Origin: an uncultured Clostridia bacterium
Lineage (GTDB): Bacteria > Bacillota > Clostridia > TANB77 > CAG-508
DNA: 42,501 nucleotides
Assembly: GCA_944392445.1 (NCBI GenBank)
Contig: CALXWT010000010.1
Location: forward strand, 1 to 42,501
Reading direction: 5' to 3'
Shown here: piece after piece, positions 1-7,491 of the stretch
Position numbering within the stretch: the stretch's first letter is position 1
How the letters are laid out: each line of letters opens with the position of its first letter
Translations under genes and position numbers: made by a program
Notes under the pieces: generated by a model
The model's input: the letters and a program-made list of their open reading frames with translations, nothing else
The model's database searches: none
What the model was told of the DNA's origin: nothing

Positions 1-1
1 T

Positions 2-91
2 AAAACAGGAGATAACAATTATATAGGTGTTGCAATACTTGCTATATTATTCTCAAGCATTGCTATTGTAGGAATAAATAAGAAAAAATAA
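2..91 (+). CDS. C-terminal tail of LPXTG-type surface protein (5' end outside window)
   Basis: Reading from base 2, the frame gives KTGDNNYIGVAI, then a hydrophobic stretch (LAILFSSIAIVGI) and a basic NKKK tail before TAA at 89-91. This is the sortase sorting-signal layout: motif, membrane span, positive tail. The codon before K ends in T at base 1, which is compatible with Pro (CCT) and an LPKTG motif, but the L and P lie outside the window. In Firmicutes such proteins are cut between T and G by sortase and attached to the cell wall. Nothing can be said about the extracellular part. A hairpin terminator follows at 99-131. Confidence 0.75.
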   Translation, partial: KTGDNNYIGVAILAILFSSIAIVGINKKK

Positions 92-98
92 GGTTATG

Positions 99-131
99 TA
101 TAAAGCTAGATTAAAAAAATCTAGCTTTATA
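99..131. terminator. Bidirectional hairpin terminator between convergent genes
   Basis: An inverted repeat TATAAAGCTAGAT / ATCTAGCTTTATA with an A-rich loop (T-rich on the minus strand) sits between the surface-protein stop and the asnB stop, which face each other. It can serve both strands. A second small hairpin (CATTTTCG/CGAAAATG, 145-168) lies next to the asnB stop. Confidence 0.6.
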
Positions 132-175
132 TAATATATATTATCATTTTCGAGAAGTCACGAAAATGGTTGCAA

Positions 176-2025
176 TTAAATTTCAATCCTAGGCTCATAC
201 CTCTCAAGCCACATATTAACTTGGCATAGGTATGCCATAAGCTGTGGACCGGTCATAAGTTGACCAAACCAAGGCCTTGCAAATGCTTTTCCATCTGTTT
301 CTAATATTTGCATTATATAATCTCTATTTAATAATGTATTTATTGGTGCATTTTTATTTTCCATAATTTTGCTAAGCATTTCTTTTACAGTTTTTAAATA
401 TGATGGATTCCATGTCTTAGGATAAGGGCTCTTTTTTCTTTCAACAATTTCTTCAGGCAACTTATCTTTCATAATATATCTAAGTAGCCCCTTCTCTCTA
501 CCATTCAAAGCTTTTATTTCCCAAGGAATGTTCCATACATATTCAGCTAAACGATAGTCGCAAAATGGAACTCGTATTTCAAAACCGTTATACATGCCCA
601 TTCTATCTGACCTATCTAATAGAGTTTGCATAAACCAATTTAAAGTAAGATGCGAAATTTTTCTTTTTTCCTTAGTTTCCTCAGAATCAGTATCCAAAAT
701 TTCTACATCGTCTAAACTTTCGTTGTACCTATAATCTATATAGTCTTTTAAATTAACTTTTTTAGCTATTTCTGGGTTCAACAATTCCTGTCTTTCTTTT
801 ATAGCAATAGACCAAGGGAAAGTATTGCTTTTTAAAGCATCTTCTCTAAAGAACCAAGGGTAGCCACCAAATATTTCATCTGCGCATTCGCCTGTTAATG
901 TAACTGTGGCATCATTTTTTACATTCCTGCAAAATAGTAGGAGAGAAGAGTCTACATCTGCCATACCTGGAAAGTCTCTTGCGAGCATTGCATCTTCTAA
1001 AGCCAAAGCAAGTTCTGGTGTGTCTAGCATTACTGTGTGATGATTTGTGTTTAGCTTTTTTTGCATAAGATTTATATAGTAGTTGTCAGAATTTGGCTGA
1101 AAATCTGTCTTTTGAAAATTTTTATCATTATCTATATAGTCAACAGAATAAGTATCTAAATTAGGTAGGTTGTGCTCTTTGCAATATTCAGAGGCGTATA
1201 GAGTGATTATGCTAGAGTCTAGGCCACCTGATAAAAATGTACAAATAGGTACATCCGATACAAGCTGTCTTTTAATTGAATCTTCTAACAGATATAGCAC
1301 TTTATTGCAAGTATCATTAAAATTATCGGTATGTGGCTTACTTTTTAGCCTCCAATACCTTTTTATCTTTATGCCATTTTCTGTATATATAATAAAGTGT
1401 GCCGGCTTTAATTCATAAATATTCTTAAAAGCCGTTGAACCATTTGTATGTGCAGGACCTATTCCAAAAAGTTCACTAATACCTTGCTCGTCTAAAACAG
1501 GCGTAATTCCTGGAAATTTAAGTATTGATTTTACTTCAGATGCGAAAATAAAGTTACCATTATAAATTGTGTAATATAAAGGTTTTACCCCGAAATGGTC
1601 ACGAGCCATAAATAATTTTTTTTCTTTCTCATCCCAAATAGCAAATGCAAAAATACCATTTAGCTTATTTACAACTTCTTCTTTATATAAAATATATGCT
1701 TTAAGTAGCACCTCTGTATCACTATGTCCTTCAAATGTAAAACCCTCTTCTTTTAAAATTTCTCTTAATTCAGGAGTATTATATATTTGACCATTGTACA
1801 CTATTGTATAAGTATTTTCGTTAAACTTAAAACTCATTGGTTGTTTTCCACCCTCTGGGTCTATAACTATCAATCTTTTGTGACCGAAGCAAAGCATTAT
1901 CAGATGTAAAATATCCACACTCATCAGGTCCTCTTCTTTGCAAAGACTCATTCATTGAAATTAAAATCTCTTTTTTGGAAGCTAAATTCTCTTTCAAATT
2001 AACAAAACCGACAAAAACCACACAT
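176..2025 (-). pseudogene. asnB: Asparagine synthase (glutamine-hydrolysing), two frame breaks near the N-terminus
   Basis: AsnB makes asparagine from aspartate, glutamine and ATP in the cytoplasm. The start is ATG at 2025 behind a GGAGG (about 2036-2040), giving Met-Cys-Gly-Phe, with the catalytic Cys2 of class II glutaminases. The frame then breaks twice: near 2013-2017 in a run of five A's, and near 1884-1887. Removing one base at each restores MCGFVGFVNLKEN...SDNALLGHKRLIVIDPEGGKQP. The rest, to 176, is intact, with the synthetase ATP loop SGGLDSS and family-like motifs such as NGQIYN and GHSDTE. Full length would be about 615 residues, normal for the family. The body shows no other damage, so either the decay is recent or these are sequencing errors. 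An Asn-rich mini-ORF and a palindrome lie just upstream. Identity is sure; functional state is not. Confidence 0.85.
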
Positions 2026-2044
2026 AATAAAAAAACCTCCATTC

Positions 2045-2058
2045 GAGCAATATTGCTC
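2045..2058. promoter_or_regulatory. Perfect 14-bp palindrome before asnB ribosome binding site
   Basis: GAGCAATATTGCTC is fully self-complementary and lies just upstream of the asnB GGAGG. It could be a repressor operator or an RNA hairpin that affects initiation. No regulator is identified. Confidence 0.4.
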
Positions 2059-2072
2059 TAATTAAAATTCAT
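2058..2072 (-). promoter_or_regulatory. Mini leader ORF Met-Asn-Phe-Asn upstream of asnB
   Basis: On the minus strand an AGAGG precedes ATG AAT TTT AAT TAG by about five bases. Two of its four codons are Asn, and the gene downstream makes asparagine. The stop codon abuts the base of a perfect palindrome (GAGCAATATTGCTC, 2045-2058), which in turn ends a few bases before the asnB ribosome binding site. This layout would fit translation-coupled control by Asn-tRNA charging, but AAT is common in such AT-rich DNA, so chance is a real alternative. Confidence 0.35.
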
Positions 2073-2152
2073 AAAAACCTCTATTTTTCGAGAATAGTAA
2101 GATAATCATTACTAAATATTATATGAATATTTGAAGAAAAACGTAACTAGTA

Positions 2153-2181
2153 TTGACAAATTTCAAAAAAGTTAGTATAAT
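2153..2181 (+). promoter_or_regulatory. Sigma-A promoter for rpmF
   Basis: TTGACA (2153-2158) and TATAAT (2176-2181) are both perfect consensus hexamers with a 17-base spacer, about 70 bases upstream of rpmF. This is the best promoter match in the window. Confidence 0.85.
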
Positions 2182-2251
2182 TTTATAGTATCGATTAAGA
2201 GAAAAGTATAAATCATATACAATAGATAATTGTTCAAGGGAGGGAATAAGA

Positions 2252-2434
2252 ATGGCACAACCAAAAAGAAGATGGTCAAAAGCTAGAACAGGATTAAAAA
2301 GATCAACATGGAAATTAGAAAATCAAAACTTAGTAGAATGTTCACATTGTCGCGAACTAATTAAACAACATACTGTATGCCCAACATGTGGATATTATGA
2401 TGGAAAAGAAGTAGTTGCTAAAAAAGAAGACTAA
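2252..2434 (+). CDS. rpmF: Ribosomal protein L32 (bL32)
   Basis: The 60-residue protein begins MAQPKRRWSKART, the conserved basic start of bL32, and carries a zinc ribbon with two Cys pairs (CSHC near residues 30-33 and CPTC near 43-46). It is a structural protein of the large ribosomal subunit. Length is normal. AGGGAGG lies a few bases before the ATG. A consensus promoter lies upstream and a hairpin terminator right after the stop, so it is a single-gene transcription unit. The usual upstream partner, a DUF177/YceD gene, is absent here. Confidence 0.97.
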   Translation: MAQPKRRWSKARTGLKRSTWKLENQNLVECSHCRELIKQHTVCPTCGYYDGKEVVAKKED

Positions 2435-2446
2435 TTTTTAAATAAT

Positions 2447-2479
2447 AAAGGTTACTAAAAAGTAGCCTTTTATTTTTTT
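2447..2479 (+). terminator. Rho-independent terminator of rpmF
   Basis: AAAGGTTACT pairs with AGTAGCCTTT across an A-rich loop, with one G-U pair, followed by TTATTTTTTT. Confidence 0.85.
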
Positions 2480-2780
2480 GCAAAAGGGGACGGGCTTGTT
2501 TTGTAAAAATTATTCAGGTTTATAGTAATAGTATATATTTTTTCTTTTGGTCTTCGGCTCCAAAATGCGTACAAACTGTAATTCTATTAAAGAGTAATTT
2601 AACTTTATAAAATCATACAAATTAAATAATTATATTTCTATATATATTTTTTTAACAGTTTGTAAACTTGTTGGTCTCCACCTTAAGCACTCCGACCAAA
2701 AGAAAAAATATATAATCGTGCCCTAACCAAAAATTATGTGAACTAATTTACAAAACAAGCCCGTCCCCTTTTGCAAAAAA
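2474..2780. repeat. Inverted-repeat element A (nested arms around a conserved core)
   Basis: This fills most of the gene-free stretch between rpmF and the dCMP deaminase gene. The outermost arms, 2474-2507 and 2747-2780, are a perfect 34-bp inverted repeat carrying CAAAAGGGGACGGGCTTG. Inside them, 2532-2552 and 2694-2714 form a second perfect 21-bp inverted repeat. Inside that, ACAAACTGT (2571-2579) faces ACAGTTTGT (2655-2663). Flanking the innermost pair are TTCGGCTCC, TGCGT and the single-stranded-looking TTGGTCTCCACCTTAAGCAC. Nearly the same core occurs at 12234-12321 inside unrelated arms. No ORF is present. It could be a non-autonomous mobile element or a structured RNA or DNA hairpin. 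Confidence 0.8.
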
Positions 2781-2793
2781 TCTAAAAAAGTAA

Positions 2794-2822
2794 TTGCTAC
2801 ATATAAATATAAATGATATAAT
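2794..2822 (+). promoter_or_regulatory. Promoter for dCMP deaminase gene
   Basis: TTGCTA (2794-2799), a 17-base spacer, then an extended -10 TGATATAAT ending at 2822. The gene starts 80 bases downstream. Confidence 0.6.
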
Positions 2823-2902
2823 GTACCCAAATTAGCTATTTTAATTTAGAATATACAAAATATTTGTATGGAATTGTATTTTGAGGAGGAATAATAATCT
2901 CT

Positions 2903-3397
2903 ATGGAAAAACGAATAGATAAAATAAATTATTACTTAAACATAGCAGAAACAGTGGCTCAAAGAAGCACCTGCCTAAGAAAAAAATCTGGTGCAGTAAT
3001 TGTAAACAAGGACGAAATAGTATCTACAGGGTATAGTGGAGCACCACGTGGAAGAGAAAATTGTATGGATTTAGGATTTTGTTCAAAAAAGAAGTTCTTT
3101 CCAAATGTTAGGCATGCTGGATATGATGCTTGTAGAAGTGTTCATGCGGAAATGAATGCTATTATAAGCAGTTCTAGAAAAGATATGCTAGGTGGTTGTT
3201 TGTACCTAGTTCAATATAGAACAGAAACAAAAGAATACGAGGAAAATCCTGGATGTTGCCAAATGTGTAGAAAGCTAATTATAAATTCTGGAATTGATAA
3301 AGTAGTTGTTAGAATTAATAAAGATGAATATCAAGTTATAGAAGTAGATGACTGGATAAAAAACGATGATTTATTAAATGGAAAGATTACATATTAG
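2903..3397 (+). CDS. Deoxycytidylate (dCMP) deaminase family protein
   Basis: Zinc enzymes of this family convert dCMP to dUMP, feeding dTMP synthesis; ComEB of Bacillus is a relative. The 164-residue protein shows the zinc and catalytic motif HAEMNAI (near residues 81-87, Glu as proton shuttle) and a second ligand motif GCCQMCRKLI near 118-127. The second site has Gly-Cys-Cys-x-x-Cys where the canonical form is Pro-Cys-x-x-Cys; the two zinc Cys are still present. The N-terminal GAVIVNKDEIVSTGYSGAP is typical of the fold. GAGGAGG sits before the ATG. It has its own promoter, and a palindrome followed by T's comes right after the stop. Confidence 0.88.
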   Translation: MEKRIDKINYYLNIAETVAQRSTCLRKKSGAVIVNKDEIVSTGYSGAPRGRENCMDLGFCSKKKFFPNVRHAGYDACRSVHAEMNAIISSSRKDMLGGCLYLVQYRTETKEYEENPGCCQMCRKLIINSGIDKVVVRINKDEYQVIEVDDWIKNDDLLNGKITY

Positions 3398-3400
3398 GGC

Positions 3401-3418
3401 AAAGAGCATGCTCTTTTT
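3401..3418 (+). terminator. Short palindromic terminator after dCMP deaminase
   Basis: AAAGAGCATGCTCTTT is a perfect palindrome followed by TT. The T tract is short, so this is a weak candidate. Confidence 0.45.
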
Positions 3419-3522
3419 AAGATTTTCCTTTAAAAGATAGAGTTTAAATTAAAAAATAAACTTTTTACTCTACAGGATGGCTACTAAATAGATGAATAAA
3501 AACGAAGAAAGGAAATTAGCAA

Positions 3523-5301
3523 ATGAAAAATAATATAAAGAAGATAGTAGAAGCAATTAAAACAAAACGCTGGATTCATTATTTAATAATAGTAATAATA
3601 GGTATATTAGTGAGTATTCCATTTTTATGGGTACAAATTTATTTAAGTGATGATGGAAAATTTCACTTGTTAAGATTAATTGGATTAGATAATGCTATGG
3701 AATATGGGAGTTTTCCATTTTTAGTATTTCCATTTTTCTGTAAGAACTGGGGATATAGTATGATGACTTTTTATCCCCCACTAGTTACGTATATACCATA
3801 CATATTAGGACTAATTTCAGGAGCATTTACTACAGGACTGAAGCTATTTGCAGGTCTTACTGTAATCTTCTCAGGAATTTTTATGTATAATCTTGTGAAT
3901 GAAATTACCAAGAAAAAAGGAATAGCACTCTTTTCTGCAATATTATATATGATATTCCCATATAGATTCGAATGTTTATTTAACAGATATGCAATAGGAG
4001 AATTCACAGCCTTTGTGTTTATTCCAATAGTGTTCCAAGGACTATACAATTTACTAAAAGGAGACAAAAAGAGGCATTTTTATATAGCTATAGGAGCAAC
4101 TGGACTATTGCTTACACATACAATTTCAACTTTGTATACAGCATTTTTCTGCTTGATATATGTATTATTTAATGCAAAACAATTTTTCAACAAAGAAGTT
4201 ATAAAAAAATGTGTTGTTAATGTTGTATTTATATTATTAATGTCAGCTATGTTTTTAATACCGATGTTAGAATTTAAATTAAGTGCCGAGTATTCAATAT
4301 TACAACCGGAAATAATGAAAACAAATGCAGAAAGTGTAGCTACAAAAACAATAAAACCATCACAATTCTTAAAAGACATAGAAGAAGAAAATGGTGTATC
4401 ATTTGTTGTAGGTATTCCATTTATTACAATGTTGTTACTTGGTATACTTGCATACAGTAAAATAGAAAAGGAAAATAAAGATTTCTATTTAACGTTTACT
4501 ATATTAGGTATAATCTCAACTGTAATGTGTACAAATTTATTCCCTTGGCAATTTATGCCAGATTTTATGTGTACACTACAATATCCTTGGAGACTTTTAG
4601 GATTTGCATTTTTCTTTTTCGCAACAGTATGCGCAATGAATGTATATTATTTGTTAAACTCTGTAAATAAGAAATGGCTTAGAACTATATTATACATTTT
4701 AACAGTAATAGTAATTACTGCATTTACTGTAGTAGAGCTTAACCAATATCCTGTTGACGATACAAGCCAAGATGCTAGCTATGAAGAAAGAAACAAAGAA
4801 GAACCACAAATCCATTATTTTTCAATTAATAGGGATAATATGCCCAAAAAAGCTTTAAGTGAGCAACTTGGATATTTACGAACACGAGAAGATAATACAA
4901 TTATAGTTTCAGGAAATACTAATATTGTAAACGAAAATAAAGAAGCTCTACACATGGAAATTGAGATAGAAAATGCTGAAAGAGATACACAATTAGAAAT
5001 ACCATATTTATTCTATCCTGGTTATACAATAACTCTTGAATATGATGGAAAAGTGGTAGAATTAGATTATTTTGAATCTGAATACGGATTTATACAAATT
5101 AGTTTGCCAGATGATATAGGAACTGGAAAAATTACTGTAGATTATACTGCAACGATACTTGAAAAAACAGCTTATGCAATTTCGGGAATATCAATTATTG
5201 TTTTTATAGTGTATGTTATTTGGTTTAGAAAAAAGTGTGGACAAAAGGGACATTCCAATTTGTCCACGGTAGATAACAAAAAGGAGACAAATGAAAGATA
5301 A
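3523..5301 (+). CDS. Polytopic membrane protein, YfhO/GT-C-like (PTPS-related domain) 1
   Basis: A 592-residue protein with about ten hydrophobic segments, starting with a span near residues 19-38, and a C-terminal non-membrane beta-rich domain (about 410-550) before a final span and basic tail. The segment after the first span (DDGKFHLLRLIGLDNAMEYG) has the acidic DDG-x-x-H motif expected in the first extracytoplasmic loop of GT-C enzymes, the likely metal or lipid-phosphate site. I place it in the large family annotated as 6-pyruvoyl-tetrahydropterin synthase-related membrane proteins or YfhO-like. These are thought to transfer sugars from lipid carriers, but no substrate is known. The last residues are encoded by a short GTGGACAAAAGGG palindromic repeat (5237-5267). 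It overlaps its paralogue by 11 bases, so the two are co-translated. Confidence 0.75.
   Translation: MKNNIKKIVEAIKTKRWIHYLIIVIIGILVSIPFLWVQIYLSDDGKFHLLRLIGLDNAMEYGSFPFLVFPFFCKNWGYSMMTFYPPLVTYIPYILGLISGAFTTGLKLFAGLTVIFSGIFMYNLVNEITKKKGIALFSAILYMIFPYRFECLFNRYAIGEFTAFVFIPIVFQGLYNLLKGDKKRHFYIAIGATGLLLTHTISTLYTAFFCLIYVLFNAKQFFNKEVIKKCVVNVVFILLMSAMFLIPMLEFKLSAEYSILQPEIMKTNAESVATKTIKPSQFLKDIEEENGVSFVVGIPFITMLLLGILAYSKIEKENKDFYLTFTILGIISTVMCTNLFPWQFMPDFMCTLQYPWRLLGFAFFFFATVCAMNVYYLLNSVNKKWLRTILYILTVIVITAFTVVELNQYPVDDTSQDASYEERNKEEPQIHYFSINRDNMPKKALSEQLGYLRTREDNTIIVSGNTNIVNENKEALHMEIEIENAERDTQLEIPYLFYPGYTITLEYDGKVVELDYFESEYGFIQISLPDDIGTGKITVDYTATILEKTAYAISGISIIVFIVYVIWFRKKCGQKGHSNLSTVDNKKETNER
5237..5267. 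repeat. Short palindromic repeat (GTGGACAAA family)
   Basis: GTGGACAAA and TTTGTCCAC form a 9-bp inverted repeat around an AAGGGACATTCCAA-like middle. It lies inside the 3' end of the first membrane-protein gene and is read through in frame. Related copies are at 7442, 30613 and 33613. Confidence 0.8.
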
Positions 5302-7267
5302 AACAAAGAAAAAACTAATAGATTATGCAATTATACTAATTTTTGCTATTGTCATTTCAATACCAATGTTAAGTCAAGACTTCAATATATATGTAGATGA
5401 CGGAATTCAGCATATAGCAAGACTTATGGGAACAATGCAGTCAATAGAAGAAGGACAAGTAATACCAGTTATAATGTCAAACTTTTGTAATGGATTTGGG
5501 TATTCATGGAACCTCTTCTATAGCCCAATTACTGCATATATCCCACTAATATTTCGCATTTTTACAAGCTCATTTGAATTAATGCTAAAACTATTCATTG
5601 TATTGGTAGGATTCTTATCTGGAATAGCAATGTATGAATTTGTAAATAAAATAAGCAAAAATAGATATGCAGGCTTACTTTCAGCAATCATATACATCTG
5701 TGCACCATATAGACTTACAGATATGTATATGAGAATGGCAGTGTCAGAGCTTACATCATTTATATTTTTGCCGATTGTGTTCTATGGAATGTATAACATA
5801 TTTAACTGTGATGAACAAAATAAAGCCAATAATATAAAGAAACAGGAAAATAATGTACAGGATAATGAGCTAAATAAAGATAATGACAATGATGAAACTA
5901 AAAGAAGCAAGAGAATTTACTTGAAAAAGAGTTTACTACTAACTTTGGGTGCTTCAGGACTAATTTTAACACACTCGGTTATAGCAATGTACACAGCTAT
6001 AATCTGCTTTATATATTTACTAACCAATATTAAGGAATTAAAAAACAAGCAAGTTCTACAAGCACTTGCAATAAATATACTATTAATCGTGCTTATAACA
6101 AGCTTTTATGCAGTCCCTCTTCTAGAACATAAACTAACTACTGACTACGAAGTTTTCAAGCCTGGAAGAATGGAGAGGACAGAGGCGCTTATATATTATA
6201 AGGTAGACTTGCTAGACTTAATATATACTGGAAATAACACAATGAATTATGAAATAGGTTTAGTTAGTATAATAGGCATAGTGCTAACGATACTTGCACA
6301 TAAAAAGATAGATAAAAACACCAAAAAAATATACTGGTTTTCATTAGTTGCAGGAATTGTATGCGTAATAATGTCGCTTAGAATATTTCCATTTGAAAAA
6401 CTACCTGCAATATTAAAAATGCTACAATTCACCTTTAGGCTATTAGAATTTTCAAGTTTTTTCTTCGCGTTTATTGCAGGAATAAATTACAGCTTAGTTA
6501 TAAAAGACTTTAAACTAAGAGATGTATTAGTACTTGGTATAGTATCATATTTACTTATTGTACCATTATACAATAATGTAAGTTTTGATAAACAATGGTC
6601 AGAAGAAAAACTATGGCCAGCAGTAGAAGTAAACGAAAACACAGGAAGAGTACACGCAGGTTGTGCTACATTTGAATACTTGCCAAGCAAAGCATTTGAA
6701 GACTTAGATTATATTAAAACTAGAGAGAATAGGGTATATATTCTATCAGAAGATGGCACATATATATTGCCAGAAGATAGTAGTGTAATAACAATAGAAA
6801 ACGAAGAAAAGAATGGAATAAATTTAAGCTTTAGCGTTAGAAAAATAGAAGATAATAAAACATCTAACTCGAATGACTCGAATATCTCAAATAATTCAAA
6901 CAACTTAGCTGAAATAGAAAAAATTGAAAACAAAGATAAGAAAAAAGAGTTAGAACGTCAGGACACACAAAATGGCATAACATTAGAACTACCATACATA
7001 TATTATTTGGGTTATACAGTAGAGATAGAGACTAACGGAGTTATACAGAAACTCGAAACATTTGAATCGGAAAATGGATTTGTAGCAACTAGCTTGCCAG
7101 AAAGCGCTTTAGATACAGCTGAAGAAGTACACGTCACAGTAGAGTATACTGGAACTACTTTAATGAAAATAACGTTCATTATATCAATTTTGTCAGTTTT
7201 GGGGACAGGTCCATTTGCGACATACTTGTCATCTTCGGGGACAGGTTTAAGAAAAAGAAATAAGTAG
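5291..7267 (+). CDS. Polytopic membrane protein, YfhO/GT-C-like (PTPS-related domain) 2
   Basis: A 658-residue tandem paralogue of the preceding protein. Both share a first span, then a DDG-x-x-H motif (here DDGIQHIARLMGTMQS), a Trp/Phe/Tyr-rich loop before span two, APYR or FPYR near residue 145, a TH near the S-x-L-x-L-T-H segment, and a C-terminal domain that contains LPY and GYT motifs. It differs by two hydrophilic insertions: residues about 174-208, rich in Asn, Lys and Asp, and about 515-555, rich in Ser, Asn and Glu. Its extreme C-terminus is encoded by two copies of a GGGGACAGGT repeat. AAGGAG precedes the ATG and lies inside the upstream gene. A hairpin terminator follows, so the two genes probably form one operon. 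The role in envelope glycan assembly is inferred from family only. Confidence 0.75.
   Translation: MKDKTKKKLIDYAIILIFAIVISIPMLSQDFNIYVDDGIQHIARLMGTMQSIEEGQVIPVIMSNFCNGFGYSWNLFYSPITAYIPLIFRIFTSSFELMLKLFIVLVGFLSGIAMYEFVNKISKNRYAGLLSAIIYICAPYRLTDMYMRMAVSELTSFIFLPIVFYGMYNIFNCDEQNKANNIKKQENNVQDNELNKDNDNDETKRSKRIYLKKSLLLTLGASGLILTHSVIAMYTAIICFIYLLTNIKELKNKQVLQALAINILLIVLITSFYAVPLLEHKLTTDYEVFKPGRMERTEALIYYKVDLLDLIYTGNNTMNYEIGLVSIIGIVLTILAHKKIDKNTKKIYWFSLVAGIVCVIMSLRIFPFEKLPAILKMLQFTFRLLEFSSFFFAFIAGINYSLVIKDFKLRDVLVLGIVSYLLIVPLYNNVSFDKQWSEEKLWPAVEVNENTGRVHAGCATFEYLPSKAFEDLDYIKTRENRVYILSEDGTYILPEDSSVITIENEEKNGINLSFSVRKIEDNKTSNSNDSNISNNSNNLAEIEKIENKDKKKELERQDTQNGITLELPYIYYLGYTVEIETNGVIQKLETFESENGFVATSLPESALDTAEEVHVTVEYTGTTLMKITFIISILSVLGTGPFATYLSSSGTGLRKRNK
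7201..7247 (+). repeat. Two direct copies of GGGGACAGGT inside a gene 3' end
   Basis: GGGGACAGGT at 7201-7210 and again at 7238-7247. The sequence is translated as a GTG-x-x-type tail, and the sense of the unit matches the repeats at 17175 and 22221-22316. Confidence 0.65.
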
Positions 7268-7280
7268 TTGTGTACGTCAA

Positions 7281-7317
7281 TAGCAAAAACAGCAAGATTT
7301 TCTTGCTATTTTTTGCA
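7281..7317 (+). terminator. Terminator after the membrane-protein pair
   Basis: AGCAAGA pairs with TCTTGCT around a short T-rich loop, followed by ATTTTTTGC. An outer GCAAAAA/TTTTTGC pairing extends the stem. Confidence 0.8.
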
Positions 7318-7441
7318 TATTATAGTAAAATTATAATGTGTTGCTAGAACTAACACAGTATTGAAAAGGTAATTTTAAAATATTAAAGTAAAATTTTATG
7401 TAAAAAATAATAAATTCTAAAATTTATATAATGAAAAAAAC

Positions 7442-7473
7442 GTGGACAAAAGGAAGTAGTCCCCTTTGTCCAC
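7442..7473. repeat. Short palindromic repeat (GTGGACAAA family) before der
   Basis: GTGGACAAA at 7442-7450 and TTTGTCCAC at 7465-7473 enclose AGGAAGTAGTCCCC. The unit ends just upstream of the der ribosome binding site. Confidence 0.8.
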
Positions 7474-7491
7474 ACTAAATGGAGGTGCAAA

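Noticed and set aside
2474..2780. Element A as an integron attC site or a CRISPR array
   Set aside because: There are no GTTRRRY-type core sites, no integrase, and no regularly spaced direct repeats; the structure is nested inverted repeats.
2474..2780. A retron msr/msd, suggested by the long inverted repeats
   Set aside because: There is no reverse transcriptase gene in the window and no recognisable msr/msd layout.
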